This document shows positions 20,526 to 31,770 of a stretch of 64,000 bases of DNA, piece by piece; the first letter of the stretch is position 1, and every line of letters starts with the position of its first letter. Origin of the DNA: Platanthera guangdongensis (taxonomy: Eukaryota; Streptophyta; Magnoliopsida; Asparagales; Orchidaceae); contig CM077159.1 in NCBI GenBank assembly GCA_039583875.1, positions 100,119,707-100,183,706 on the forward strand, written 5' to 3'. Made by a program: the position numbers and the translations under genes. The notes beneath the pieces were generated by a model. That model saw nothing but the letters and a program-made list of their open reading frames with translations. It had not been told where the DNA came from and searched no databases.

Positions 20526-22707
20526 TGTAATGCCCTAGGTTTAGGAAACACTTTTTGGAAGGTACCGCGCGGCGATAGAGCTACTGCTGGCGGTAGGTCA
20601 GTGTTCTCAACACTCTCAACGCTCTTGGCATCTCGACGCAAGCTAGCGCCGGGCGGTAATGCATACCGCTCAGCAGTAGTCCGCTAGACGTTTGGGTCGG
20701 GGCACTCAGAGCTCGACATCTCAAGAAGCGCTAGTGCTCGGCAGTTGCGGTAGCATGGGGTAGTAGTATGATGATTTATTTGATAGAGCTCTCGGGTAGT
20801 TACCGCACGACGTTAACCCTAACGCAGGCGGTAGCGTAGTTTTGTCGTTTCCTTCCAAACGTGTAAACTACCGCTCGAAGATAGTTTTCTATCGCGTGGC
20901 GGTAGTATAGCAGTTATGACGTGTGCACGTGTCACCGACCAATTAGGTTTCTAAGCGGTGGCATCCTCGAGAAGCCAAACAATTGGGCTACCGCGTGGCG
21001 ATAACTCTTGTAAACTGAATTCTTGGAGGAATCAGGACTGTCCACTGGCTTTATTTGGAGATCCTACGGCTGGTGCGTGCCTCTGCGGGTATATAGCTGG
21101 GAGTTAGGTTTTCTCAACTCATTTCTTCATTGACACTCTCTTTCTAAGTATTAGAGAGAAGGGAGAGTGAAAAAGGAAGAAGAAGGGAGAGATCCCACTA
21201 CCATAGGAGTTCCGAAGCTCCGATTCGCAAGCCGAGTCCGGATTTGTGGAGGCAAGGTCTTTGCAGTCGCGTTCATCCATCTAGATCTTGCACATGGCAC
21301 CGAAGAAATCGCAAAGGGTAACGATTCTCAACTTGGACATGTGAAGTCCTCTTCCTTTTGCATAGGAAACCCTCTCCCGTGAGTGTGTGGTGATCGTGAG
21401 GTATTCCTTCGGGTAGATATGATTTATCCCCGTAGTTTTGCATATAGAGTACAGAATCGAAGTACAGACATAGGCATGGTGTGTGAAGCCCATCGATACG
21501 GGTTGGTCTGGATTGGTGATGTTTTCATTATGCATGTATTACCGGAGAAGACTCAGTGCCGTTTGATTTTTTGGGTTTCAACGCGGTTGATTGCAGCAAG
21601 AAACTTTGGGGACTAACCCCAAGGAGCACCCAAAAAACTGGGCAGAAACTCATTTCTGCCAAGTACTGCGCGACGCTAATGATACCGCTGGCGGTAGCTT
21701 TGTGAAAGAGCTTTTGTGAGGCCTGTCTCGCGGAGACCTAGGGGCTAGTGTATGGGGCTGCGTGCTCTGGGAGCCCAACTTGGTGGCCTGAGAGCCGACC
21801 TTGTGCATAATCGGGTTATATACAATTGTTTGATCGATTCGATGGGCCTCGAGGAAGCTTAATTTACGTCGATGACTTAAATTGACATGGTGATGTGAGC
21901 AATGGGTTGAGAGGAACCGTACCCGCTCTATGTAGTTCGGTTAAAGAGACCTAAGGTACTTGACACTTACCATTGGCATAGAAGGACGAGTCTTAGGCTT
22001 TGGCTGAAAAGACTAAAATGCTTATGATGGTTGCCATCTTGGGGGCGGTAGTGAAGGCTCAGATTGGACCGGTGTCACTAAGAATGTGCCTGGAGAGCAC
22101 GGGGTGTGTGGCCGTTCGTGCCTACGCCTGTGGTGAACTGTGCTTAAATTGCACTTTCATTTATATGTTGGATTTTGCTAATACAATCGCAGGAAAGGAG
22201 CTCCGCCGCCCCGAGTAAGGGGTGGGGTCGTTATAATTTGGTCAGCTTTAACTGTCCATTGCTTTGTTTTGCCACCGTGCGGTGGATTGTTCTTATGTAG
22301 GAACAGGTGAGCCTAGTGACAAATAGCGGGCTGAAGCTCTTGTTGTTGTGCTGTCCCTTGTAGGCCAAGGCGAAGTGTTTTTCTTTTAATACAATCTTGT
22401 ATGGCCGACCTGCAAGCCGATGTATGTAAAACACTTTAATTCAAGTTGAATGTTGTAAGGCCATAAGGCCAAGACTTTTGTTTATTTTATTTCATTCCTG
22501 TTGTGGCTGTAGTGGACATTCACGTTATGTTTATGAGTTCTCCTAACTCACTTATAAGCTTCCACTAGAATGCTCTATGTTAGGTTTCGATATTGTTTCA
22601 TAGTATTTTGGTATTAATATGTAACTCAGCTAACTGTCCGTGGAATATGGCGTGGGGCCCCAACCGGACCTTCTATTATATCTCACGTGATCGATGAGGG
22701 TGTTACA
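20526..22707 (+). repeat. Gypsy D 3' LTR
   Basis: Matches 13961-16171 with scattered substitutions and small deletions (for example a shorter segment near 21005). It is followed by TSD cgacc. Confidence 0.95.
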
Positions 22708-22712
22708 CGACC

Positions 22713-22941
22713 TCAGATCGAAACAAAATGAGTTCTGTTCTACTTATATCGACTATACAAGACTAGCGCAATTGGCGGAATTCGACTCAGAGCACGTATA
22801 CTCAGTAATTTACTTCGAATACCTTAACCCGTCATCATTTTATAGTGGAAGTCGGGTCGTGGTTCACTAGGACCCAATCCAAGCCCCTTCTTGAGTTCAA
22901 TTGAACCGGCTAGACCCCCTTATTAGAGACGGGATGTTACA
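22713..22941 (-). repeat. Gypsy LTR K, proximal part
   Basis: On the minus strand it begins TGTAACATCCCGTCTC at 22941, a typical gypsy LTR start. A TATA box follows near 22845, and then the last satellite unit that gypsy D split. The text upstream on the minus strand contains gggacgaaaattttc, resembling the conserved block just before the 3' LTR of chromoviruses (compare gggacgaaattct at 46038). Confidence 0.55.
22837..22845 (-). promoter_or_regulatory. TATA box of LTR K
   Basis: CTATAAAATGATG on the minus strand, about 95 bp into the LTR and ahead of the tandem repeats. Confidence 0.45.
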
Positions 22942-23240
22942 AATCTAATAAACAAAGAAAATTTTCGTCCCCAAAAATGTGAGTAGGTCTCGGGGTTCTC
23001 TAAGCGAGACATATTTGGGACAACTATAAGCATTTTGTGCTTGATAAATTACTATGTTACAATGAGTAGGAACTGTAGTATATGTGGACCTATCTAATTT
23101 ATACCCATCACAATTGTAAAAATCAACGAGTTGCATCTTGAAAGTAAACAAAATAAGCTCATTAATATATAACAACCTCTCATACAAAGGTTATATGTTA
23201 GTGAAACTGTTATAAGTTGCAATTGATATAAAATCATCGT
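22942..23240 (-). other. 3' internal remnant of gypsy K
   Basis: AT-rich minus-strand sequence leading to LTR K. An 80-codon open frame is present but no pol domain is recognisable. No clear polypurine tract survives. Confidence 0.35.
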
Positions 23241-23244
23241 TGTA

Positions 23245-23466
23245 ATGGCCGCCCTAGCAGACATCTCACAAGGATGGCCGCTGGAACCCCCTATCCAGTT
23301 TGAAAGGGTTCAGTCTCAATAGGTCTGCAGACCAAGCACCCTAACTCATCTCCATGCTTGTTTCTCATCCTCGACGTGATGTTGAGACCAGGGATTGAAC
23401 CTAAGACCTCCTTGATAAGGAGACTTCAAACCACTCCTTATCACCAATTGTGCTGCACACCGCCTA
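23245..23466 (-). mobile_element. tRNA-derived SINE candidate
   Basis: On the minus strand a tRNA-like head has an A-box-like TGCAGCACAATTGGTGA (23441-23457) and a B box GGTTCAATCCC (23391-23401), about 40 bp apart as in Pol III promoters. A short unrelated body continues to about 23245. Flanking TSDs and a clear tail were not found, so limits are approximate. Confidence 0.5.
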
Positions 23467-23970
23467 GTGATAGATGAAACATAGCGAGTGCTCTGACAAA
23501 CCAATGTTGGGAGGTCAACGAGACGAACTTGACCTTTCCTGGAAAGGTGGGCCTAGAGGAAGCGCAAGTGAGTACCCGTGGTCGGGGCGAGTAGGATCCT
23601 AGTTAGGTACCAGAGAATAAGAAGGGATGGGAATATGAGCGGTGCCAGACATCACAAGTGTTGGGTTGAGGATGATCTTGTGCAATGGATTGCAAACCAG
23701 CGACCGTGTTGGCGGAGTACCCATGCCAGTGGATCCGAAGGGAAGAGCTGCACCCATCAACATAGAGTTAGGCCGAGATAAAAATCAGAGTAAGAGCACT
23801 GGAGTTAGAACAACTGGTAGCTTACTGGATCCCTATAGGGAGCTCTTGGGAGTAGCATGAGTGCACGCGTCTACCTGGGGGGAGCTCCCTGGTATGTTCG
23901 TGAAGTTGTGTCGTCACAAGGATGCACGTTGACATCCATCGAGGCCGCATCTACAACCTGTTGGATCGTG
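23467..23970. other. Unassigned sequence
   Basis: About 500 bp with short open frames (61-72 codons on either strand) that resemble no family. No LTR ends or RNA genes were seen. Confidence 0.4.
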
Positions 23971-24186
23971 TGGCCAACCATAGGGGGGTGATTAAGGTTT
24001 TGAGCGTTAATTAAAAATTCGAAATATTTTTGTCTAGAAAAACTAGTTCTGGAAGCTATCGCGGGGAGCAAGCTTGATAGCGCGTGGCGGTAGGTCATAA
24101 ACCTCATTTTCATGGGCAAATTTCTTCTTGGAGAGATATACCCCCTTCGAATATCCACTAGAGAACAACCAGGATGATATATATAG

Positions 24187-25733
24187 TGAAAGTGCAAGTT
24201 AGATCTGATATACTCTAGAGGGGGGGGGGGGTGAATAGAGTATGATGCTTGCTAAAAATGTTTTACAACTGTTGTTGTATTCCTAAGTGAACAAAGAAGC
24301 AAATAACATAAAGTAAATCTAAATACAGAATAATCACAGATCAATCACAAAGCAATCACAAACCACAGCCAGAAATAAAAGAAAGACAAGCAACCAGATG
24401 ATACAAGGAGCTATAGTGGTTCCCCAACCAATCTGGGTACATCCACTCTTCTACCACCCTAGGTAGGAATCCACTGCAGGATGAGTTGATCAGGTGTCCT
24501 GGGCACCAATGAGCTTTTGGTAAGGTGCTCAAAAACCAAACCAGATTTTTTGATCAGGTGTCTTTCCACCACTGAGTTTTGAGAAGGTCTCAGAAACCAA
24601 TCACAAACTTTTGAAGGGAGTTTGAAAAACCCTTTACAATAGAGAGAGAGAGAGGGATGAGATGATCTTCTCTGTCAATAGTCAGAGAGAAGATAGTGGA
24701 TGCTGTCAAAGCTCCTCCTGAGATCTTGAGTTATTCAAGAAGTGAAGCTTTGTAGTAGGGTGATAGACCTTCAGATGATTTGATCTCCAGCAAAAGATGA
24801 TTTCAACAACAGCTGAAATGTGAGGTGTCTGGAGTCTTGAATGATGATGGCCTTTGAACACTTGAATCAAGAGAGATCTGAAAATTTCAGTTAGTTGATC
24901 TCCTTTTGTGATGTGTGTTCTTGTATGAATTTTTGAGACTGAGAATGTCTGCAACTCTCTTTCTTTCTGTTGTGTAATTATTGTTGTTGCAGAATATGTG
25001 TGTCTAACTCTCTGAGAGGAGAATGAAAAACTGGTCTTTTATTCCTTTGATCTGAATAGAAATGATCCTCTGTCCAAGATAGCCGTTAGACTGTCATAAA
25101 TGACTTCCTTAACTGCATTTGTCTTCTAGAGGAAAGTCCAATAAAACATTCCTTGAAAATTCCTTGAAACTTGCTCCAGATTAATTAAAAATGGCTACAG
25201 GATCTCTGACATAAATGCTGAGAATAATTTCACAACTGTCTGAATTTGAATCTTGAAAAACATCCAACTCTTCAGAAAAACATCAAACTGAGCTCCACTA
25301 TCGTTGAACTAAGCTCAGAGACTGAACTTAGATAGAAACAGAGATCGTCGATCTGAGCTCAACTATCGTCGAACTGAGCTCAGAGATAGAGAATCAAACT
25401 GGAGTCAAGAACGTCGATCTGAGCTCGAAGATCGTCGAATAGAGTTTGATGACTCGTTGAAGTTGAGCTCAGAGATCGTCGAATGGAGTTCGACGATTCG
25501 TCTAAGTGAGCTCAACGATAGTCGAATGGAGTTCGACGATTCGTCATACTGAGCTCAACAAAATGACTTAGTCTCCAAAACTGAAAAACCTGGTCTTGAG
25601 GGCAGCTTCCAAACCTAACTACTAACCCTTAGACTCAATTCGAATTGACCTTTAGATCTATACAATGAGGTCAAGACAGGTTTCCTAAGAGACATAGTGA
25701 TCCTTGCCCAAATCAGTAATAGGGTGTTCAACA
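24187..25733 (-). mobile_element. Solo LTR M (same family as E, G, C)
   Basis: A 1547-bp solo LTR with perfect TSD tatag (24182-24186; 25734-25738). On the plus strand it begins TGAAAGTGCAAGTTAGATC and ends GGGTGTTCAACA, the reverse of LTR E. It contains a TCGACGAA/TTCGTCGA-type array at 25288-25560. Its TATA position is degenerate (TGTAAAGGG on the minus strand near 24630). A G11-type run lies at 24219-24230. Confidence 0.95.
25288..25560 (-). repeat. gatcgtcgaa/gagctca motif array in LTR M
   Basis: Alternating atcgtcgaactgagctca and gttcgacgattcgt phrases, about ten units. It is the same motif family as the arrays in LTR E and LTR G and lies in U3. Confidence 0.85.
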
Positions 25734-26864
25734 TATAGAAATAAGAACACAAGAAAATTTATTCAATCAAAATCAAATGGTGTTTTATAATTACAAAAGT
25801 TTGATCTCTGCGACGCCGGAGATCGGAGGCGGTGAAGGAAGAAAATCTTTTGGTTTTCTATACCGACCCACTACTCAGACTGGATGGCTCTCTCCCTTTC
25901 CCTCCAAGAAAGGTCTTCGAGCCGACTATTCACCTTCGCACAAGGAATTGTCTTAGATCCCCGCTAGATCCCCCAATGTAGACGTCCCTTCATCGGGATG
26001 ATTTCTTACGAAATCCTCCCCGAATTCTGACGACCTTTACCGATCGATTTCCCTTACCACAAGAATATAAAAAAGAAGAAAATACAACAAGTATAAAAAT
26101 ACTAAGGATTGAATCTTCCTCAAGATGATTTCTTGGTTGAGTGATCCATGACTGGTGCTAGAGATCTTCGTGTTCTTGCAACCGATCAACTCCTCATAGT
26201 CGTTGTAGTCCTTAGCTCGCCAGAGAACTTCATGTGCGAACGAGAGGGAGGCAGTTTTCTCTTCCTTTGACGGAGACGACATTTCGATGCTCCAAAGGCG
26301 GCACACGAACCCTAGGCTTGAGAATATGTTTCTCCTTATGTTTGGAACGAAAAACGAAGCCTTTTATACATTTTTCGAAAATAGACTACTGCCAGCGATA
26401 GCGCTAGCGCCCGACGGTAGGTTGACGCGCTTTATGCTGACAACTATCCAGCAAATTTGGAAAAATATTCAAAGAGAATATTTTCCTCTTTTTCTTGCTA
26501 GCGTCGTGCAGTACTATTCTATCGCCTCACGATAGCTCATGTGTTTCGACGAATCTGTCTCGACGATCGTTGAGTGTGCTAGCCTTGCGCGGCAGGTTCC
26601 AGAGCGCCTGTTCAGATTAAAAATAGAATCTAGCGCGAGCGTTTGTTCTAGCACCGTGCAGTAAAATCCCGAGTGCCTTGTCAATTTAATCCAGTCGACC
26701 GCCTGACGGTAAAGGCTACCGCGCAGCGGTAGGTGCCAGAAAGGAGTTCTTCACTTTACTTGATCTTGTAAACCTGCACACTATACAAAACATAAGATGT
26801 GATCAAACACAACATGAGAATTGATATTATCAAACTAAGGAAATGTGAACCGTCGGCTCCAACA

Positions 26865-28210
26865 AACTTCCCCTTTTGATAATATCAAGTCCCGTTCATG
26901 AGATATAATAATGTGATGCATGATACAACACTTATAAGAGATAATTCTTAAAAAGGTCAGGTTTCAGGTTACATATAACTTCCCCTACACACGCACTCCC
27001 CCTATATATGTGTTTTATGCGCTCCTCCTATCTACGTGTTCTACACGCTCCCCTATCTATGTGCACACAGTGTAACAAGCTACCCCTATACGTGATCTTC
27101 CTTAACCCATGACTCATGACATTTTATTCTCCCCCTTTGATATTATCGAAAGGGGGTGGACCTTGAGCGAAAACAATGATACGCGTGTACGAAACAAGGA
27201 ATGCATTCACAATAAGCGTGATAAAGAGCAAACACTGCACTTGATAAAGAAACTCGAGAAGCAAACACAATAAAGGTGATCAAATATAGATCAGAGGAAA
27301 TGATGTGTGCAGATCAAATATACGAGCAGAGTACACAGAAGCAAATCATATAAGTTTTCATAGTAAAAAGAAATTGGACAACATAGGTGAAACTAAGTAC
27401 ACAATGATTTGGAATACAATGTTACAGGATTTATAGAATTAACACAGTGGAACATTGTGCGTGTCAAGAATAGAAATCGTGTACTAGTACCTATGTGCAG
27501 TAGGCATATAGTGTAGTTTCAATCCAATTCTTATGCTTGGAAGCGCTAGATAGAGAAATGATGTGTGAACGTGTAGCATCGAAAGAAAAAACATCAAGTA
27601 TAAAGAACCTTCATTAAATATCTTAACTCAGTAATTTATTATGCTATCACAAGAGAAGTAAAGTGAAAAATCACATCACGTGTATATCTACTTCATACCA
27701 AGACTAGAACAAGGGGCACTATACTTAAGGTTTAGTCTGTGCAAAAGATTGAAATGATTCTTTTAACTAAGGTGCTCACCCTCACAATACTCATGAAAAC
27801 TTATCAAGAGTGAGTAGTGCTTGGGGGGAATCCTTGACAAATTAGTTGATAGCAAGCATTTTTCATTCATTTGTTCTTTTTGTACAATCATTATTATAAC
27901 ATTTATTTTAAGGACCCCGAATCAATCGAATTCTACCCACATAGATGCACATTAAATTGTATACACAAGACATGATCACTAGACATTTGGCCCGAAGTTC
28001 TAACCCTTATATAGGAGCATGTACAACGTGATATTGATTGTTCAAGTCATTCCTAAAGTGTTGGACACAATATCATGAGTTATAACATATAACCATAGAA
28101 TTTCTACATGAGTGCTTTGTTTAGGGATGTGTGACCAATATGAAGTCATTACGCTATCTAAATCCTCACATATACCAAAAGACATATTCAACATGCACTG
28201 CCATATCTAG
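26865..28210 (-). other. Copia I 3' internal non-coding region
   Basis: AT-rich sequence next to the PPT of copia I. It has ctccccctttgatattatc-type text (27130) common in plant copia 3' regions. No open frame of note or domain is visible. It is cut on the right by gypsy J at 28211. Confidence 0.5.
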
Positions 28211-28619
28211 TGTAACACCCCAGATTTTTCGATATTTGGTTTAATTCGCTATCTGGCGTATTTATGACGTCAGGACATTACGTTGACGAGTTTTCGTCTT
28301 ATGTCATTGTTAGAGCAAGGTTTTAGCTCTTAGTTTTTCTCTGTGTGGCTGGGTTTAGCCTGTTTGCAAGATTTCCTAGCGAGTCGGGTCTGTTTTGGTG
28401 ACTCGGTGGAGCCTCTTTGGGAATGCTTGTGTTTTAGCTTTGGGAGGTGTTTGCCCGAGTTTGGTTCGTTGAATCTTAATTTCGACCGCATCATTGGGTT
28501 CACAGTGTTAGTATTTAGTTACAATGTGATTTTCGTAGAAATCCATGTTGGCGCGAATTTTGGGTCGTTTGGATCATTATTTAATAATAAACTATTATTA
28601 TAATACTTATATTTCTAAG

Positions 28620-28628
28620 TATAAATAG
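28620..28628 (+). promoter_or_regulatory. TATA box of gypsy J LTR
   Basis: TATAAATAG in taagtataaatagccttg. If used, transcription would start near 28650, upstream of the hairpin array. Confidence 0.7.
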
Positions 28629-28910
28629 CCTTGTGAATAGATAAACCTCATTCATCGTCTTAGTGGTTGTGGTGAGGGAGCATTGTTACAGGAGAAATCT
28701 CTTCCCGTGTGAGCATAACAGTATGTTGTTCTTGGTCTAGGTTTAGATGTTGTCAAAAAAAATTATTAATACTATTAATTAAATTATTGAAAAATTAGTG
28801 GTTGTTGTAAGTCTATATCCTCTGTTTAGGTATGATAGCATTTCTGCCAAGTTTCTATCTTAGGCGTTGAGTATAACTTAACACTGATATTCAGTTTCTA
28901 GCCCAAGTAT

Positions 28911-29690
28911 AAAAGCGCTGAGTGTGGTGTACACACTCAACGCGGCGTTGAGTGTGGTGCACACACTCAACGCGGCGTTGAGTGTGGTGCACACACTCAA
29001 CGCGGCGTTGAGTGTGGTGCACACACTCAACGCGGCGTTGAGTGTGGTCACACACTCAACGCCATCATATTTTAACGCTAAGTTAAAAGCGTTGAGTGTG
29101 TTGTACACACTCAACGCGGCGTTGAGTGCGTTTAAGACACTCAATGCCATTAGAATTTAATCTAAGGCAAAAGCATTGAGTGTGCTGACCACACTCAACG
29201 CGTCGTTGAGTGTGTTGAATACACTCAACGCCATCGTTTAATGTTGACCTAAGTTAAAAGCATTGAGTGTGTTGACCACACTCAACGTAGCGTTGTGTGT
29301 GTTGACCACACTCAACGCAGCGTTGAGTGTGTTGAATACACTCAACACCATAGATTTATTTTGAGCCCGTGTAAAAGCGTTGAGTGGGCTGACTACACTC
29401 AACACGGCGTTGAGTGTGTTGAATACACTCAACTCCATCAATAAATTTTTAATTCTAAGTTAAAAGCATTGAGTGTGCTAAATACACTCAACGCGACGTT
29501 GAGTGTGCTGAACACATTCAACGCCACCGTTTAATTTTGGGAAGACCAAAGTTAAAAGAGTTGACTGACTGCAATGTACTCAACACAACGTTGAGTGGAC
29601 TCGACGCGACGTTGAGTGAAGCTGGTTAAACTGAATTATCTGGTTGCCGTCGAGTGCGTTGACTGCGCTCGATACGACATCGAGTACACT
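28911..29690 (+). repeat. GCGTTGAGTGTG hairpin array
   Basis: At 28911-29060 perfect 30-bp units occur: a 12-bp arm gcgttgagtgtg, a 5-nt loop gtgca, the arm's complement, and one spacer base. From about 29073 the pattern becomes an approximately 90-bp unit of two such hairpins plus a roughly 30-bp AT-rich spacer (taagttaaaagc at about 29073, 29163, 29252, 29457). It degenerates to the right. Predicted peptides here are motif translation. Confidence 0.95.
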
Positions 29691-31088
29691 CGATGCTTGT
29701 TTGTGGACTTAGTTTTATTCTTTCCGATTTTTGGTACATCACCCGTATGCTAGTTTTGTTAAATAAAATTGGTCCAGTGCCTGCTGTTTTCGTCAAATTT
29801 GGTCTTAGGCTGATCCTTTTTTGGGAGTTGTTCCTGCATTTATTGTGAGAAGTCTAATGTTTTGGTCATGGGTTTTCTGTTTCTTGGCTATGATTGCCGG
29901 CATCTTGGCAGATCTTTTGACCCTGATGGGTTATGACTGTGGGTATGCTGGTGGATGTGTCTCCCCCCACAGGTGTCGATTTTTCCCCAATTTGGGAGTG
30001 ACAATATGTAAGACCTCTTTTCCATAGGCCTTTGAAAAGTTTTATTGTGGGTGTGTCGGCGAAGGTGTCTCCCCCCACAGGTACCAGATTATATCGGTGT
30101 ATTTGCTCACTAATGTTGAGTTGAGCAATTTCTTACATTTGTATACTTACTTGTAAATGTATCTTATGAAGTTTAGTTCTTATTTGCTCCTGGTGCAAAT
30201 CCCTTACCCTTGGATTTGGTAAGTTAATCGTTTACAATAATTTTATTCCTTACTTTGTTGAGGTTTTGTCAGTTATTATTGGGTTTGGGGCTGGTTATCT
30301 TTTTTGCCACTTTTGGTTATTGCTACTACTGACCCTTGTTCACCACTTGTATTTTTATTTCTTGCTGAGGTGTTCTTTCTTTGAATGCCTCAGGTTTGGA
30401 GCAGTAGCCGGTTGAGCAGCTAAGAGTTTTCGTTCTAGGCTGGTGTTCTGCAGCTGTCTTTTCCTCACTGGTTGTGAGGTAGATGTTTACTTTTCCTTTA
30501 GTTCAGACATATATTTTAGTAGTGGGTTCGTGTCAAGCTGTTGACACCCACTGGATTCGTTTAAATGATGAGTACTTGATAGCTGCTAAGCTTTTGTATA
30601 TAGGACTGGTTGGTTTTACTTCTTCTTCGGGAATGTTTATGCTAGGTTGCATATTAGGTATTTTAACCTATAAAAGTATTACTACTAGTATTTCATACGT
30701 GCCATTTTTCTAAAACTAAAATGCTATTTTATAACTAACGTAAAGAATATTTCAATACTTATAATAAATCTAGAGTCTTGCATACCGCGAGTTGTCCTTC
30801 AGGGATGTTGATGCCCGTGTAGGATGTTAATCTAACATAATCAAAGTATTTCCGCAGCGTATAACTATGCTTTTACTCGTGGACTAGCTGATCCACTATG
30901 CCGAGGGATACGACCATCGAAACTTAAACTGGTTTTTACTTAATGACTTGTGGATTTCATATAAACTGTATAGTTTGGAGTCTTTCTTGAGTGCCTGCAG
31001 TTATCCCTTGCACGATGTGGCATCACGATGCGTATTTTCTCTTACTCTAATATAATTTAAATGCTGAAAAAATGCGGGTTGTGATAGT

Positions 31089-31100
31089 TGGTATCAGAGG
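31089..31100 (+). promoter_or_regulatory. Gypsy J primer-binding site
   Basis: TGGTATCAGAGG, complementary to initiator tRNA-Met. Confidence 0.92.
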
Positions 31101-31250
31101 GATGGATTGTTTGATAATTGGTCGAACGACCGTCTCTAGTTAGTGTTAGTCGTCTAGTTACATTTCATACACACGCCGATGTGTCATCTGTACGTCTTGG
31201 CTGAAGCATGAACACTACACTCATAGCATGATAAGAAGTATACGAGGCAT

Positions 31251-31415
31251 ATTATATAGTATGGGATGCATAATATGTGTTTGGATATGGATCCACCATA
31301 GGTGACAACATATGATGGTTATATAGTATGGGATGCATAACCACCATCACATGGGTGCCCATTAGCACGTTTTATTTTTTTGTTACATGTGATGTTATGT
31401 AGTATGAGATGCATA
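31251..31415 (+). repeat. Three direct repeats in gypsy J leader
   Basis: ttatatagtatgggatgcat at 31252, with further copies near 31319 and 31394 (the last diverged), spaced about 70 bp. The leader from 31101 to 31770 holds no gene. Confidence 0.7.
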
Positions 31416-31770
31416 ACATTTCATGTGTACGCCGCTCATAACATGCATTAAGGCTTTTTTAGATTGCATAGCACAACATGCATGACATAACATTACATCA
31501 GCACACGTGTCATGCTAAAGATTTAAATGATGATTCATGTACACACATGGTCTTTGGGTAAAAAAAAATAAGAATTCATGCATTCATGGTCTATGCCCAT
31601 GAGTCAATAGGATGATGGTATATCATCCTAAGTTTAGGCATGACATCATTAATGATATCCCTAGAGCAATTTAGCAGCTTAAGCAAGTATTTGTAAATGT
31701 ATTGTCTGAACTAAAATTGGTAGTCTAGCGGTAAGCTAGGTTTTGATTAGTTCATAATTGTGATATCAGG

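Larger units (their letters stand above)
13961..22707 (+). mobile_element. Gypsy D: full-length Ty3/gypsy element
   Basis: The LTRs are 13961-16171 and 20526-22707, beginning TGTAACGCCC or TGTAATGCCC and ending GTGTTACA. The TSD cgacc is perfect (13956-13960; 22708-22712). PBS, gag, protease remnant, RT, RNase H, integrase and PPT follow in gypsy order on the plus strand. Resemblance of the pol C-terminus and LTR ends suggests a chromovirus (Del/Tekay-like). All ORFs are broken. The LTRs show frequent substitutions between them, so it is not a recent insertion. Confidence 0.95.
23971..26864 (-). repeat. Copia I 3' LTR carrying solo LTR M
   Basis: On the plus strand it begins TGGCCAACCATAGGGGGG and ends CGGCTCCAACA. 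The minus-strand polypurine AAAAGGGGAAGTT abuts it at 26865-26877, so this is the 3' LTR of a minus-strand element. Excluding LTR M it is about 1.3 kb. It carries ACCGC/GCGGT motifs near 24057-24098, 26390-26425, 26495-26540 and 26695-26735. The left terminus is inferred from analogy with LTR L and is less certain. Confidence 0.65.
28211..31086 (+). repeat. Gypsy J 5' LTR
   Basis: Starts TGTAACACCCC. The end is placed just before the PBS, at gggttgtgata, which lacks a canonical CA, so it may be off by a few bases. It has a TATA box at 28620 and a hairpin array at 28911-29690. Confidence 0.8.

Noticed and set aside
23391..23457. Functional tRNA gene
   Set aside because: Only A and B boxes are tRNA-like; no cloverleaf or anticodon arm could be drawn. 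A SINE head is more likely.
28878..29441. LNAALSV-repeat proteins on both strands
   Set aside because: They arise from the palindromic hairpin array. The symmetry makes both strands read alike.
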